Under the pieces are notes generated by a model. It searched no databases, had not been told where the DNA came from, and saw nothing but the letters and a program-made list of their open reading frames with translations. Source: an uncultured bacterium (lineage in GTDB: Bacteria; Cyanobacteriota; Vampirovibrionia; Gastranaerophilales; Gastranaerophilaceae). From it: 64,000 bases of DNA. The translations under genes and the position numbers were made by a program. The DNA is taken from positions 44,615 to 108,614 of the forward strand of contig CADAYE010000006.1 in assembly GCA_902792085.1 (NCBI GenBank), read 5' to 3'. Numbering within the stretch: the first letter of the stretch is position 1; every line of letters starts with the position of its first letter. Below are positions 35,007-44,363 of this stretch, in pieces.

Positions 35007-36016
35007 TAGCAAATACCTTTGCGTAAGCGAACAACCGCGGCACCCCATGTCATACCTGCTCCAAATCCGCAAAGAACTGCGGTTGAACCGAGTTTAATTT
35101 TTCCCTGCTCAACACCCTCTACAAGGGCGATTGGAATAGATGCTGCTGATGTGTTGCCGTAATATTTTATGTTAGAAATAACTTTGTCGTCCGAATATTT
35201 TAATCTGTTCTGTATAGATTCTATAATTCTTTGGTTTGCCTGATGCGGAATAAGATAATCAATTTCTTCAGATGTCATACCTGATTTTGTAATACACTCT
35301 TCAACATAAGCAGGAACTGTGGAAACGGCAAATTTATAAACTTCTTTACCATTCATTATAATTTTACCAGTTCCTACTTCATCGGCCTGTTCAACCAGCG
35401 GACAACACTGTCCGGGCATATTTGTCTGAATCATTTGTCCGATTGAACCATCAGCACTGATACTTATTGATAAAATATCGTCTATCCCGTCATCTGATTC
35501 GGTTACAACCATTGCACCCGCACCATCGCCAAACAAAATAGATGTTCCTCTGTCAGTCCAATCCGTAATTTTAGAATTGTTATCAGAGGCAACAATAAGA
35601 ATGTTTTTATATATACCTGCACCGATAAAACCTCTTGCAACCTGCATTGCATAAATCAAACCTGTGCATGCCGCAGTTAAATCAAATGCCGGAACTTGAT
35701 TTGGAATACCTAACTTATCCTGTAATGTACATGATAAAGTCGGATAAAGTTGCGGAGGAACTGATGCTGCGGAAATAATACAGTCGATATCTTTTGGCTC
35801 TAAACCTGATTTTGAGAGTGCATTTTTTGCAGCAACCAACCCCAAATCAATAGCTGTTTCATTACCCGAAACAACTCGTCTTTCTTTTATACCTGTTCTT
35901 GTATAAATCCACTCATCTGATGTTTCATAAAGTTTTTTCAAATCATCATTTGTGATAACCGTTTTTGGTACACAATATCCGATTCCTGCTATTTTCATTG
36001 GTCTAAAATTTGTCAT
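35006..36016 (-). CDS. fabH: beta-ketoacyl-ACP synthase III
   Basis: Starts fatty-acid synthesis by condensing acetyl-CoA with malonyl-ACP. The catalytic triad is visible: Cys117 in DLTAACTGL, His in IPHQANQRI and Asn in YYGNTSAASIP. 336 residues. The start overlaps the plsX stop (TAATG), with a second ATG six codons later as an alternative. It is in the conserved yceD-rpmF-plsX-fabH order. Confidence 0.97.
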   Translation of the reverse strand: MTNFRPMKIAGIGYCVPKTVITNDDLKKLYETSDEWIYTRTGIKERRVVSGNETAIDLGLVAAKNALSKSGLEPKDIDCIISAASVPPQLYPTLSCTLQDKLGIPNQVPAFDLTAACTGLIYAMQVARGFIGAGIYKNILIVASDNNSKITDWTDRGTSILFGDGAGAMVVTESDDGIDDILSISISADGSIGQMIQTNMPGQCCPLVEQADEVGTGKIIMNGKEVYKFAVSTVPAYVEECITKSGMTSEEIDYLIPHQANQRIIESIQNRLKYSDDKVISNIKYYGNTSAASIPIALVEGVEQGKIKLGSTAVLCGFGAGMTWGAAVVRLRKGIC

Positions 36017-37080
36017 TACTTGTTTATACTTTCTGATATTTTTGAATTGATATCCTTATTAAGTGCCTTGACTGCAGCACCTACTGCATTTTTCATTGCA
36101 AAAGCAGAACTTCTCCCATGCGCGATAACTGAAATTCCGTTAACGCCTAAAAGCAACATACCACCAAAAACTTCCCAATTTACTTTTTTGAGAATTCTGC
36201 GTAAAAACGGCTTTGCCAAAAGACCGATTACTGCACCGATTAAATCGGATTTGAATTCCGATTTAATCATATTCAAAAGCATTGAAGATGAACCTTCAGT
36301 AACTTTTAATACGATATTACCGGAAAAACCGTCAGTAACAATTACGTCTGCTTTTTCTTTAAAAACTTCTTTCCCTTCAACATTGCCCACAAACTCAAAT
36401 TGCCCATCTTCATGCATTTGTTTTAAAAGCGGGTAAGTTTCTTTGACAAGTTCGTTCCCTTTGCCTTCTTCTTCTCCGATACTCAAAATACCAACTTTCG
36501 GATTTTCAATTCCGAGATTCAATTTAGCAAATGCAACACCCATTTGAGCAAATTGTGCAAGCATTCCGGCGTTGCAATCGCTGTTTGCACCACCGTCAAT
36601 TATAACAACAGGTTTATCTAATCTTGGTAATGTAACAGCAATAGCAGGTCTTGTGATTCCTGAAATTCTGCCTAATCCGAATAAACTTGCAGCCATAGCC
36701 GCACCTGTTGAACCGGCACTGACTACTGCTTCGCATCTGCCCTGCGCTACTGCATTAACTGATGCTACAATTGATGAATCTTTTTTACGGCGAATAGACT
36801 GACCTACTGCTTCACCCATTCCGATAACTTCTGATGCGTGCGTAATAGTATAGTCAATTTTATCTAAATCTATTTTAATTCTTCTTTTATGACCTTTTGT
36901 TCCTTTGTCGGATAAAATATATCCGACTTGTCTGATATGATCTAATTCTTTTTGAATTTCGTCTTCTCTTCCGACAAGTTCCAAGCCTACACCGTACTCC
37001 ATCGCAGCCCATAATGAGCCTTCAACTATTTTCCTCGGTGCGTAATCTCCACCCATTGCATCTATTGCTATTCTTGCCAT
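36016..37080 (-). CDS. plsX: phosphate acyltransferase PlsX
   Basis: Makes acyl-phosphate from acyl-ACP for glycerolipid synthesis. Typical motifs are IAIDAMGGDYAPRKIVEG at the start, VSAGSTGAAMAASL, and FSGNIVLKVTEGSSS, then LLLGVNGISVIAHGRS near the end. 354 residues. GAGGGAG lies directly before the ATG. It is the first lipid gene downstream of rpmF and is coupled to fabH. Confidence 0.97.
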   Translation of the reverse strand: MARIAIDAMGGDYAPRKIVEGSLWAAMEYGVGLELVGREDEIQKELDHIRQVGYILSDKGTKGHKRRIKIDLDKIDYTITHASEVIGMGEAVGQSIRRKKDSSIVASVNAVAQGRCEAVVSAGSTGAAMAASLFGLGRISGITRPAIAVTLPRLDKPVVIIDGGANSDCNAGMLAQFAQMGVAFAKLNLGIENPKVGILSIGEEEGKGNELVKETYPLLKQMHEDGQFEFVGNVEGKEVFKEKADVIVTDGFSGNIVLKVTEGSSSMLLNMIKSEFKSDLIGAVIGLLAKPFLRRILKKVNWEVFGGMLLLGVNGISVIAHGRSSAFAMKNAVGAAVKALNKDINSKISESINK

Positions 37081-37091
37081 ACTCCCTCATC

Positions 37092-37171
37092 TATAGTTGA
37101 GAAGTTATAGTTGAAAAGTCGATGATTAAAATAAACCATTCAACTATTCAACTATAAACTATTCAACTTTA
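37092..37171 (-). repeat. cluster of TATAGTTGAA / TTCAACTATA short inverted repeats
   Basis: Two forward units (TATAGTTGA at 37092, TATAGTTGAA at 37107) and three reverse units (TTCAACTAT at 37139, TTCAACTATA at 37148, TTCAACTTT at 37163) fill the rpmF-plsX spacer. On the minus-strand mRNA they can fold into a long imperfect hairpin just ahead of the plsX ribosome-binding site. Confidence 0.6.
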
Positions 37172-37172
37172 T

Positions 37173-37565
37173 CTATTCTTCAGTTTTTTCTTCAGCTTTT
37201 GCTTCCTCTTTTACTTCAGCAGTTTCTTCTGCTTTTGTTTCTTCAACCTTAGTTTCTTCAACTTTAGTTTCTTCTGCTTTTGTTTCTTCAACCTTAGTTT
37301 CTTCAACTTTAGTTTCTTCTGCTTTTTTTGTTGTCTTTTTTGCAGATGTTTTTTTAGCAGGTTTCTTTGCAGTTGCTGCTGCCGCTGCTTTGTCTGCTAA
37401 TTTTACAGGTTGTCCTTTGTATGTACCGCATTCTGTACATACTGTATGTGCTAAAACTGTTGCGCCGCAATTAGGGCATTTTGTCGTTTCAGGCTTTGTT
37501 GCTTTCCAGTTGGCTCTTCTTGAACCTTGTGCGCTATGACCTGTTCTTTTCTTTGGTACTGCCAT
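37173..37565 (-). CDS. rpmF: 50S ribosomal protein L32 with long acidic C-terminal extension
   Basis: The first about 60 residues are ordinary L32 (MAVPKKRTGHSAQGSRRANW, then zinc-binding CPNC...CTECGTYKG). The protein then continues about 70 residues: an Ala/Lys linker (KKPAKKTSAKKTTKKA) and repeats of EETKVEETKAEE. Total 130 residues against the usual 55-65. AAAGGAAAG precedes the ATG. It sits in the standard yceD-rpmF-plsX order, so it is the genuine L32 gene. The extension is discussed in the findings. Confidence 0.93.
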   Translation of the reverse strand: MAVPKKRTGHSAQGSRRANWKATKPETTKCPNCGATVLAHTVCTECGTYKGQPVKLADKAAAAATAKKPAKKTSAKKTTKKAEETKVEETKVEETKAEETKVEETKVEETKAEETAEVKEEAKAEEKTEE

Positions 37566-37592
37566 TTTTCTTTCCTTTTTATTTTCTACTAT

Positions 37593-38093
37593 CTACTTTT
37601 TTGGGTTAATTTGGAGATTTTTAAAGACATCCAGTCTTGGGTCATTATTTTCTTCGTGAGATAAATATTCTTTCCCTTTACAATTAATACCACAAACCTT
37701 TTTATTTGGGAAATTTAATATTACAGATTGATACAATAAGTCATAAATATCAATTTCTTTCTCTCCGTTAAGGTCGGTAATGAATTGTCCGTCTTTGATT
37801 TCAAACTCTTTATCAGAATTTTCATAATCTGAAACCAATGAACCTTTTGAATATAATTCATCTATATCAAAATCAAGTTCGTATTCAAATTTTTCAAGAC
37901 ACAAATCACATTCAAGCATAACTGTCGTATTTATGTGTCCTGTAATTTGTATAAATTCGCCTAAAGATTTTGCGTATAAATCGGCTTTTACAGGTGTTTT
38001 ACAATCTATTTGGTCTATTTTTTCGTCAAAAACGCAGTGTAAAGTTTTATTTGGTGCGTTTTCAAGTTCTTCAATTGATAATATTCTTTCCAT
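37593..38093 (-). CDS. yceD: DUF177/YceD family protein
   Basis: A 166-residue protein of the family that nearly always precedes rpmF and is implicated in 23S rRNA maturation or accumulation. Four cysteines in two groups (LECDLCLEKF and VCGINCKG) and the DLLYQSVILNFP segment are characteristic. Its ATG is 3 bp after the stop of the upstream small gene (TAATTATG), without its own Shine-Dalgarno sequence, so it probably depends on coupling. Confidence 0.88.
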   Translation of the reverse strand: MERILSIEELENAPNKTLHCVFDEKIDQIDCKTPVKADLYAKSLGEFIQITGHINTTVMLECDLCLEKFEYELDFDIDELYSKGSLVSDYENSDKEFEIKDGQFITDLNGEKEIDIYDLLYQSVILNFPNKKVCGINCKGKEYLSHEENNDPRLDVFKNLQINPKK

Positions 38094-38095
38094 AA

Positions 38096-38353
38096 TTACA
38101 TGTATTGTTCTTCCTGAATTGCAACTGCTGCAAGTTGATTAGACATAAAACATACTTTTTTGATAGGCCCTTCTGTTTCGCGTTCAAAAAGAACTGCTTT
38201 CTGTGACTGCATTAGGTTTACAAGTTCATCATACAACTGTTGCGATTCTTTTACATACAAAACTAACGGTGCTGTTGAACCTTTAATAAATGCAAGAACT
38301 GCATAGCGTTTTTTTATATTTTGTGCATTCGGATTATTGTATTGCTGTGCCAT
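38096..38353 (-). CDS. small conserved-looking hypothetical protein
   Basis: An 85-residue soluble protein (MAQQYNNPNAQNIKKRYAVL, then GSTAPLVLYVKESQQLYDEL) with no recognised domain. AAGGGAG precedes the ATG with ideal spacing. It heads the yceD-rpmF-plsX-fabH operon and is coupled to yceD, so it may be a lineage-specific member of that cluster. It diverges from der. Confidence 0.65.
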   Translation of the reverse strand: MAQQYNNPNAQNIKKRYAVLAFIKGSTAPLVLYVKESQQLYDELVNLMQSQKAVLFERETEGPIKKVCFMSNQLAAVAIQEEQYM

Positions 38354-38430
38354 AATATACTCCCTTCAGTCTTCTTATCTGATTTTACAAAAAAATAACT
38401 CTAAAATCAAGAAAGTTAAGAAGTTTTCAT

Positions 38431-38459
38431 TTTACAAACGCTATTTTTTGTGTTATTTT
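38431..38459 (+). promoter_or_regulatory. leaderless promoter of der
   Basis: TTTACA (38431-38436), 17 bp, TATTTT (38454-38459) with an upstream TG. The -10 ends 7 nt before the der ATG, and no Shine-Dalgarno sequence is present. Confidence 0.65.
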
Positions 38460-38465
38460 AGCGCT

Positions 38466-39797
38466 ATGAAAAGAAAACCCGTAGTTGCAATAGTAGGACG
38501 ACCGAATGTCGGCAAATCGACATTTGTTAATCGTCTTGTCGGAGCAAGAAATTCAATAGTTGATGATGCTCCGGGAGTTACCCGTGACCGGATTTATTTT
38601 GATGTAGAATGGCAGGGAAAAGGTTTTACAGTAATTGATACAGGTGGTATTATTCCCGGAGATGACGATGATATTATGAATTCAATTTTTTCACAAGCGC
38701 AACTTGCCTGCGAAGAAGCGGATAAAATTATTTTTCTTGTTGACGGTAAAGATGGTATCAATCCTATTGATTACGATATAGCAAATATTTTGCGCAGGGC
38801 ATCGAAACCAGTTTATCTTGCCGTTAATAAGTGTGACAACCCTGAATCTATGGCAATGACGGGCGATTTTTATGCATTATCCGTCGGTGAACCGATAGCA
38901 ATTTCTGCTTTGCACGGGTCAGGCGGAGTAGGTGATTTGTTAGAAATCATAACTGATGATTTTGAACTGACCGAAGAAGAAGAAAAAGAAAACCGAATAA
39001 GAATAGCCATTGTAGGCAGACCAAATGCAGGCAAATCTTCTATCGTAAACGCACTCCTTGATACAAAAAGAGTTATTGTTTCCGATATTTCAGGTACAAC
39101 AAGAGACAGTATAGACAGTTATATAAAATATAAAGATACTGAATTTACTATTGTTGATACTGCAGGAATAAGAAAAAAATCAAAAGTTGATTATGGTGTT
39201 GAAAAATTTGCGGTTGACAGAGCAATTCGTTCAATTCGTGATTGTGATGTTGCGCTTTTGGTTATAGATGCCAAAGAAGGAATATCAGATCAGGACAAGC
39301 GAATTTCTTCAATTATAACCGATGCAGGTAAAGGTATAATTGTTGCTATAAACAAGTGGGATTTGATAGAAGATAAAAAAGCAAATACTATAAATAAATT
39401 TAATGAAAAACTTGAAAGGGATGTACCGTTTTTGAGTTATGCTCCCAAAATTTTTATAAGTGCTGTTACAAAACAGAGATTAACTCAAATTTTTGATGAA
39501 GGTATAAAAGTTTATAATGAAGGTAACAAACGGATTTCAACAGGACTTTTGAATAAGGTTATCAACGAAGCCTATGCTCTTAATCCTCCTACAAGTTTTA
39601 AAGGCAAGAGACTAAAAATTTATTATACAACGCAAGTTACATCACAGCCTCCGACTTTTGTCTTTTTTGTAAATAACGAAGAATTGTTGAAAGACAATTA
39701 CAAACGATATCTTGAAAACAAACTCAGAGAGGCTTTCGGATTCTTCGGCAACCCAATAAGGCTCAGTGCAAGAGAGCGTAAGGAAAAAAATAAATAA
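38466..39797 (+). CDS. der: ribosome-assembly GTPase Der (EngA)
   Basis: A tandem GTPase needed for 50S subunit assembly. Domain 1 has GRPNVGKST (residues 11-19), DTGG and NKCD. Domain 2 has GRPNAGKSS (about 183-191), DTAG and NKWD. The C-terminal KH-like domain follows (LKIYYTTQVTSQPPTFVFF). 443 residues from this ATG. The frame is open for 43 further residues upstream, but that part is not family-like and crosses the promoter. Confidence 0.97.
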   Translation: MKRKPVVAIVGRPNVGKSTFVNRLVGARNSIVDDAPGVTRDRIYFDVEWQGKGFTVIDTGGIIPGDDDDIMNSIFSQAQLACEEADKIIFLVDGKDGINPIDYDIANILRRASKPVYLAVNKCDNPESMAMTGDFYALSVGEPIAISALHGSGGVGDLLEIITDDFELTEEEEKENRIRIAIVGRPNAGKSSIVNALLDTKRVIVSDISGTTRDSIDSYIKYKDTEFTIVDTAGIRKKSKVDYGVEKFAVDRAIRSIRDCDVALLVIDAKEGISDQDKRISSIITDAGKGIIVAINKWDLIEDKKANTINKFNEKLERDVPFLSYAPKIFISAVTKQRLTQIFDEGIKVYNEGNKRISTGLLNKVINEAYALNPPTSFKGKRLKIYYTTQVTSQPPTFVFFVNNEELLKDNYKRYLENKLREAFGFFGNPIRLSARERKEKNK

Positions 39798-39812
39798 TTT
39801 TAAATCTTATTT

Positions 39813-40067
39813 TTACTTATGTAAATAGTAAAAACTTTTCAGTTTTTCACTACCCATTATGGTGAAATGTTTAATGGAAGTGAAAAAATTCGGAATAGCC
39901 TTTAAAGACCATTCATCAATTCTTTTCGACAATTTCTCACTTGCCTTCATAAACTTATCTTCCTCTTTCAAAAAATTGATATAATGTGCTCTTGAAAGAG
40001 TTTTACTTGGGGTGTTTCTTACTTTTGTACTATTTGTTGCAAATTTTCCTAAATTTATTTTCATCAT
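39813..40067 (-). CDS. small hypothetical protein, 84 residues
   Basis: Begins MMKINLGKFATNSTKVRNTP and is basic throughout (IDEWSLKAIPNFFTSIKHFT near the end). No TM or signal peptide is evident. GGAGAAC stands 6 nt before the first of two adjacent ATGs, so I reject the longer frame that starts inside the neighbouring kinase gene. Function unknown. It is 58 bp downstream of the uridine-kinase-like gene and convergent with der. Confidence 0.6.
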   Translation of the reverse strand: MMKINLGKFATNSTKVRNTPSKTLSRAHYINFLKEEDKFMKASEKLSKRIDEWSLKAIPNFFTSIKHFTIMGSEKLKSFYYLHK

Positions 40068-40125
40068 GCAGTTCTCCATTTTTTTTATAAATGTATCTAA
40101 ATAAAATACTTTGATAATGCAAAAT

Positions 40126-40992
40126 TTATACTTTTGTAAAATGTTCTTCTTCAACTATAGCAATAATTTTATTCAGGAATATTTTATATCTTGTTCTGAC
40201 TGCTTCGCCTGAAAGAATTATATCGGCATGCTCTTTGCAGGGGCGTATATAAATTTCGGCTTTTGCTGATGCATTTTTATAGATAGAATGAGCACTATCG
40301 CCAAGATGTCTTTCTTCTGCCCTTATATAAAATCTTTCTTTTTGAATGTGTTCTCTGACATCAACATAGATTTTAAAATCAAAAGCGTCTTTAATTTTTT
40401 CGGTCAATGTGAATAAACCTTCGGAAATTATAACTTTTGAAGGTTTTGCGAGCGTATGATTATCATATCTTATTGCTGTACCTGACATATCATATTTTGG
40501 CAAGTATACTTCTTTGCCGGACAAAAGTTTTTTTATATGAGCATGCATCAGTTCAAGTTCAAGAGCATCAGGAATATCTAAATCGTAGTGTTTTGCAAAC
40601 TGCGCAAAACTGCCTGCTTTTTTAACCATATCAGATCGGTCATAATAATAATCGTCTGTATTGACCCTTGTAATAACATTTTCAAGTTTTTCTTTGTCTG
40701 CAAACGCGTTTATGGTATCAATAATATCAAGAGTAATGGTTGATTTTCCACTTGCGGTTTCTCCTGCAATACCAATTGATGCAGGACGGGTTATTTTACC
40801 GGAAATATAATCTGCAAGACGCTTTATTACCCCGGATTTGTAAGATACCAGCGCTGAGTCATTCGATTTGAGTTCGCTATCAAATATATTTTTTAAACGG
40901 ATTTCAATTTGAGATAGTTTTTGATTTGGTTCCGAAGCATATAGTTTGTTTGACTTTTTGTCTTCTTTAATCTTATTTATTGTATTCAACAT
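40126..40992 (-). CDS. uridine kinase/phosphoribulokinase-like P-loop kinase
   Basis: A 288-residue protein with Walker A in IGIAGETASGKSTITLD and the NTDDYYYDRSDM segment typical of uridine kinases. YDMSGTAIRYDNHT and VIISEGLFTL (Walker-B-like) follow, then the Arg-rich lid RFYIRAEERHLG. An extra N-terminal region of about 85 residues is not part of the usual 210-residue uridine kinase. The start was placed at the ATG preceded by AAAGGA; the in-frame start nine codons earlier lacks one. Substrate unproven (nucleoside or other small alcohol). Confidence 0.8.
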   Translation of the reverse strand: MLNTINKIKEDKKSNKLYASEPNQKLSQIEIRLKNIFDSELKSNDSALVSYKSGVIKRLADYISGKITRPASIGIAGETASGKSTITLDIIDTINAFADKEKLENVITRVNTDDYYYDRSDMVKKAGSFAQFAKHYDLDIPDALELELMHAHIKKLLSGKEVYLPKYDMSGTAIRYDNHTLAKPSKVIISEGLFTLTEKIKDAFDFKIYVDVREHIQKERFYIRAEERHLGDSAHSIYKNASAKAEIYIRPCKEHADIILSGEAVRTRYKIFLNKIIAIVEEEHFTKV

Positions 40993-41145
40993 AACAATCC
41001 TTTGTCGAATTATTTTCACCTACTATACCAAAATAAAAGTAAAAACAAAATATTTTTTGTCAAAAGATTAAGAAATTCTACATATAAATTTACAATCAAC
41101 AAAAGACTATATACCTTGAACTACCGAAATATAGTTTATGTAGTA

Positions 41146-42105
41146 TTACATCATACCTTTACGGCTGAAGAAAACGGCAACAATGCAGGTTGCCAAAATT
41201 GAAATCAAAATTACAAATAAAAATCCAAGACTATTTGAGCCAAACGGCATTGGTACATTCATTCCCCAAAAACTGCCTATCATTGTCGGTATTGACATAA
41301 TAATTGTAATTGATGCCAAAAATTTCATTACGAGGTTGAGGTTATTATTAATAATTGATGCCATACAATCCATCATGCTTTCAAGAATTGTTCTGTGCAT
41401 TTCAACCATCTCTGATGCCTGTTTGTTTTCAATAATGACATCTTCCAACATGTCTATATCATCTTCCGTAAATTTCAGAATAGATTGCAGGTTGCCGGTA
41501 TTTGTATTAACTATTCTCAAAAGTTTTTGAAGCACTAATTGATTATCTTTTAGCGAAGTTGTAAAGTAAACCAAAGATTTCTGAATTTCCATCAGTTGAA
41601 AAAGTGCCTTGTTATGCGTTGTTTTCTTTAGCGAATCTTCAATACTGTCTGTTTGTTTGTTGATAATATTCAAATAACGCAGATAAAATTTTGCGGCTCT
41701 AAACAAAATGCTCAACATAAAATTTGCTTTCTGACGTGTGTCAAAAAATTTTGCGGTATCTTCATTAAATGAACTTATAATTTTATTTTCTCTTGAACAT
41801 ACGGTAATCATACTCTCGTGTGTAAAAATAAGACCTAACGGCAATGTATCAAAATTACCTTCATCATCCATAATCGGCACATTTGTAATGACAAGAAGAT
41901 TGCCGTCTTCAAATTCCATACGTGAAAGTTCGTCTGCGTCTAATGAGTTGTTTAAAAAACTTTCATCTAACCCAAGAACAAGTGAAACCTGTTGAATTTC
42001 CTCTCTTGTTGGGTTAATCAGATTGAACCACGAACCTGAAACAGCCTCATTCAAATCAAGGGTTTTTAGTGTTCCATCATCCTGAGTTTTGGTGATTTCC
42101 AACAT
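41146..42105 (-). CDS. corA: CorA family divalent-cation transporter
   Basis: A Mg2+/Co2+ channel of 319 residues. A soluble N-terminal domain with long helices precedes two C-terminal TM segments. The GMN signature in SFWGMNVPMPFG (about residue 281) sits between them, and a basic end (FFSRKGMM) follows. AAGGTACGG lies before the ATG. It stands alone between the kinase-like gene and the mannosidase gene on the same strand. Confidence 0.93.
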   Translation of the reverse strand: MLEITKTQDDGTLKTLDLNEAVSGSWFNLINPTREEIQQVSLVLGLDESFLNNSLDADELSRMEFEDGNLLVITNVPIMDDEGNFDTLPLGLIFTHESMITVCSRENKIISSFNEDTAKFFDTRQKANFMLSILFRAAKFYLRYLNIINKQTDSIEDSLKKTTHNKALFQLMEIQKSLVYFTTSLKDNQLVLQKLLRIVNTNTGNLQSILKFTEDDIDMLEDVIIENKQASEMVEMHRTILESMMDCMASIINNNLNLVMKFLASITIIMSIPTMIGSFWGMNVPMPFGSNSLGFLFVILISILATCIVAVFFSRKGMM

Positions 42106-42193
42106 AATTCCGTACCTTACAACTGCTTACAGTAACATTAAACTACACTTTTTGTCTAATTTCAATAGTATAAATGATGTAAAGCATTTATTC

Positions 42194-44257
42194 TTATAAA
42201 ACTATGGTCTGAGGGTAAATTTCTTCAACTTCAAGTGCCCAGTCGCCCTTGTCAAAAAAACCTATAGCAAACTCTGCGCTGTTTTCGCCTATTTGTTGCG
42301 CTCCAGAAACTTTAATCGGCGGACCGGCCGGTGTTGTTCTTGCAGGATTTTGAGGATTTGATATTATACCTGTACTGCGCAAAAGTGTGACAGATAATGT
42401 ATTTTGATAAACTTCATATTCGCACAAACCTTTTGTTATGACTCCAAAACCGTTTGCCCAGACAAATCGCTGCATTGGTGCAGTATTTGTTTTTGCTTCG
42501 TGACCTTTTTCAGTCGGAAGATTTTGCCGAATATTGTATTCCGGATTGAATTTTCTTTTTATAATTTCATTCAAATCTTCTGACCAAGTTTCTTTTATCG
42601 GTTTTTGGAGATTAAACCTTACCTGCCATAGTTTGTTTGTAAGCAAATTTGACCAATTGATTTTAAAATTAATCAAATTTGACTTTTTGTTAAGAAATAC
42701 TGTCACACCGAAAAATGAAGTGTCAATTTTTATCGCACATCTCAAAGGTCCGTTCATAACTATTTTTGCTGAGCGTATTTGGGCAATTTCACCTTTGTCA
42801 AAACAATTAGGGGCATAGTTGTATGTATCGCCTTCATCTTTGTATCTGACAAATTCAATAAAGTTTCTGTGAACATTTTTCCCTTCATATAAATCAATTT
42901 GTCCGTTTACAACTTCAAGTCTTATGTTTGAATTTTTTAAGCAATTATCGTAAACTTCCAGATCTGATGGTTTTCTATCTGATCTGAATTCCCTAAGTAC
43001 AGTATAAATTGTTGTATAATCCTCAGTGACTGGAATTTTATAGGTGTCATACAATATGCTGTTTGGAAAGTCCTGTTTCTTGTCTATTATTTGTCCTTCT
43101 TCGGGGGTTGTTGTTTGGTATGTTTCAAGAATCTTATATTCATCCTGATATTTAAAACTTGCAACGATATTTTCTTCCTGATTAAATCTTATTTCTTCAA
43201 TAATTGTATTTGCGATTTGTTTGATTTTGTTGTACCTGACAATATTTTCCTGATGCACTTCATCGGTTGAACATCCGCAAATACTGTCGTGTGCCTGATT
43301 TTTAAGCAGTAATTCGTAAGCATATTCAATCGCACTGTCGTAATTCCCTCCAAAATTGTATTGAAGTTTATTAGCAAGGTCGAGTTTATATGAACATTCC
43401 GTATTAAGTTGTTTAAGTTTCGTTCTTGCACTGTAACATCCCGGCAAAATGAATGTTTTTGAATTATCTCGAAGTTCATCATTATATTTGACTTTAAATT
43501 TGGCATCTTCAAAATAGTCAAACGGTGAAGATAAAACAATATAATAATCATCAAGATAGGTATTAATTTCTTCGATTTGATATGCAATATCTCTCGGGAT
43601 ACCAAGGTGATCTGCACCTATCGGCAATAATAATGTATCTCCTGATTTTCCTGCAATCAAATCAAGGTTCTTCTTAAGAAATTGCGCTTTTTCGTCCATT
43701 GTTTTTCCTGAAGAAAAAATATCCATAAAGTACCCTCTGACAAGATTAACAGTCGGGACTCCGCAGAAAATAAAATCTGCCGGAAGTGCATCGGGTACCC
43801 CTCTCCATACTATTGCTTTGTCTATATCAAATTCTTTTAAAATTTCAGGAATATTTTTGCTGTGCCCGAATGTATCGGCAAAATATCCGATAAAATCTTC
43901 GCAACCGAAATTCCTTGCTATATTCAATCCGATTTCAAGGTTTTTTCTAAAACATATTCCGTCTGTCAAAAACTCATCAACAAGGGTATAAAACGGACCG
44001 ATAAAAAGTTTTTTATCAATTACAAGTTCTCTTACAAGTTGTTCTTTTTCAGGACGAAGTTCTAAGTAATCAAGCAGTGCGCATACCTGTCCGTCAAAAT
44101 AAAATGACGGAATTTCACCTCTTTCAAGTAAATCCAAGACATTATCAAATACTCTCAATAATCTTAAACGAAATACTTCAAACTCTCTGTACCATTCCCT
44201 GTCCCAATGAGAATGAAGATAGGCAACGACTCTCTTTTTATCTTTCTTACTTCCCAT
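42194..44257 (-). CDS. glycoside hydrolase family 38 alpha-mannosidase
   Basis: 687 residues. The GH38 zinc-site motif LHSHWDREWY is at residues 14-23 and the probable nucleophile is Asp128 in GYFADTFGHS. Further family motifs are KAIVWRG and LLKNQAHDSICGCSTDEVHQ, and a C-terminal beta-sandwich follows. No signal peptide, so cytoplasmic, like bacterial mannosyl-glycerate or oligosaccharide-degrading mannosidases. It is not next to transporter or sugar-kinase genes. No Shine-Dalgarno sequence; TAGAAT lies 7 nt before the ATG. Confidence 0.92.
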   Translation of the reverse strand: MGSKKDKKRVVAYLHSHWDREWYREFEVFRLRLLRVFDNVLDLLERGEIPSFYFDGQVCALLDYLELRPEKEQLVRELVIDKKLFIGPFYTLVDEFLTDGICFRKNLEIGLNIARNFGCEDFIGYFADTFGHSKNIPEILKEFDIDKAIVWRGVPDALPADFIFCGVPTVNLVRGYFMDIFSSGKTMDEKAQFLKKNLDLIAGKSGDTLLLPIGADHLGIPRDIAYQIEEINTYLDDYYIVLSSPFDYFEDAKFKVKYNDELRDNSKTFILPGCYSARTKLKQLNTECSYKLDLANKLQYNFGGNYDSAIEYAYELLLKNQAHDSICGCSTDEVHQENIVRYNKIKQIANTIIEEIRFNQEENIVASFKYQDEYKILETYQTTTPEEGQIIDKKQDFPNSILYDTYKIPVTEDYTTIYTVLREFRSDRKPSDLEVYDNCLKNSNIRLEVVNGQIDLYEGKNVHRNFIEFVRYKDEGDTYNYAPNCFDKGEIAQIRSAKIVMNGPLRCAIKIDTSFFGVTVFLNKKSNLINFKINWSNLLTNKLWQVRFNLQKPIKETWSEDLNEIIKRKFNPEYNIRQNLPTEKGHEAKTNTAPMQRFVWANGFGVITKGLCEYEVYQNTLSVTLLRSTGIISNPQNPARTTPAGPPIKVSGAQQIGENSAEFAIGFFDKGDWALEVEEIYPQTIVL

Positions 44258-44263
44258 GCTTCA

Positions 44264-44269
44264 ATTCTA
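44264..44269 (-). promoter_or_regulatory. -10 box of the GH38 gene, predicted leaderless start
   Basis: TAGAAT on the minus strand ends 7 nt before the ATG. The -35 region is not recognisable. Confidence 0.4.
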
Positions 44270-44363
44270 ACATTCTATTCAAAATTAATCCATTTGTTAA
44301 CCTGTTGGTGAATAAAAAAAAATATTACATCAATAAATTATTGTTTTTGAGAGGATATATTTT

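Noticed and set aside
35007..35072. Upstream extension of the GAPDH-like frame into fabH
   Set aside because: The extra residues lie antiphase inside fabH and add no GAPDH similarity. The ATG overlapping the fabH stop explains the start better.
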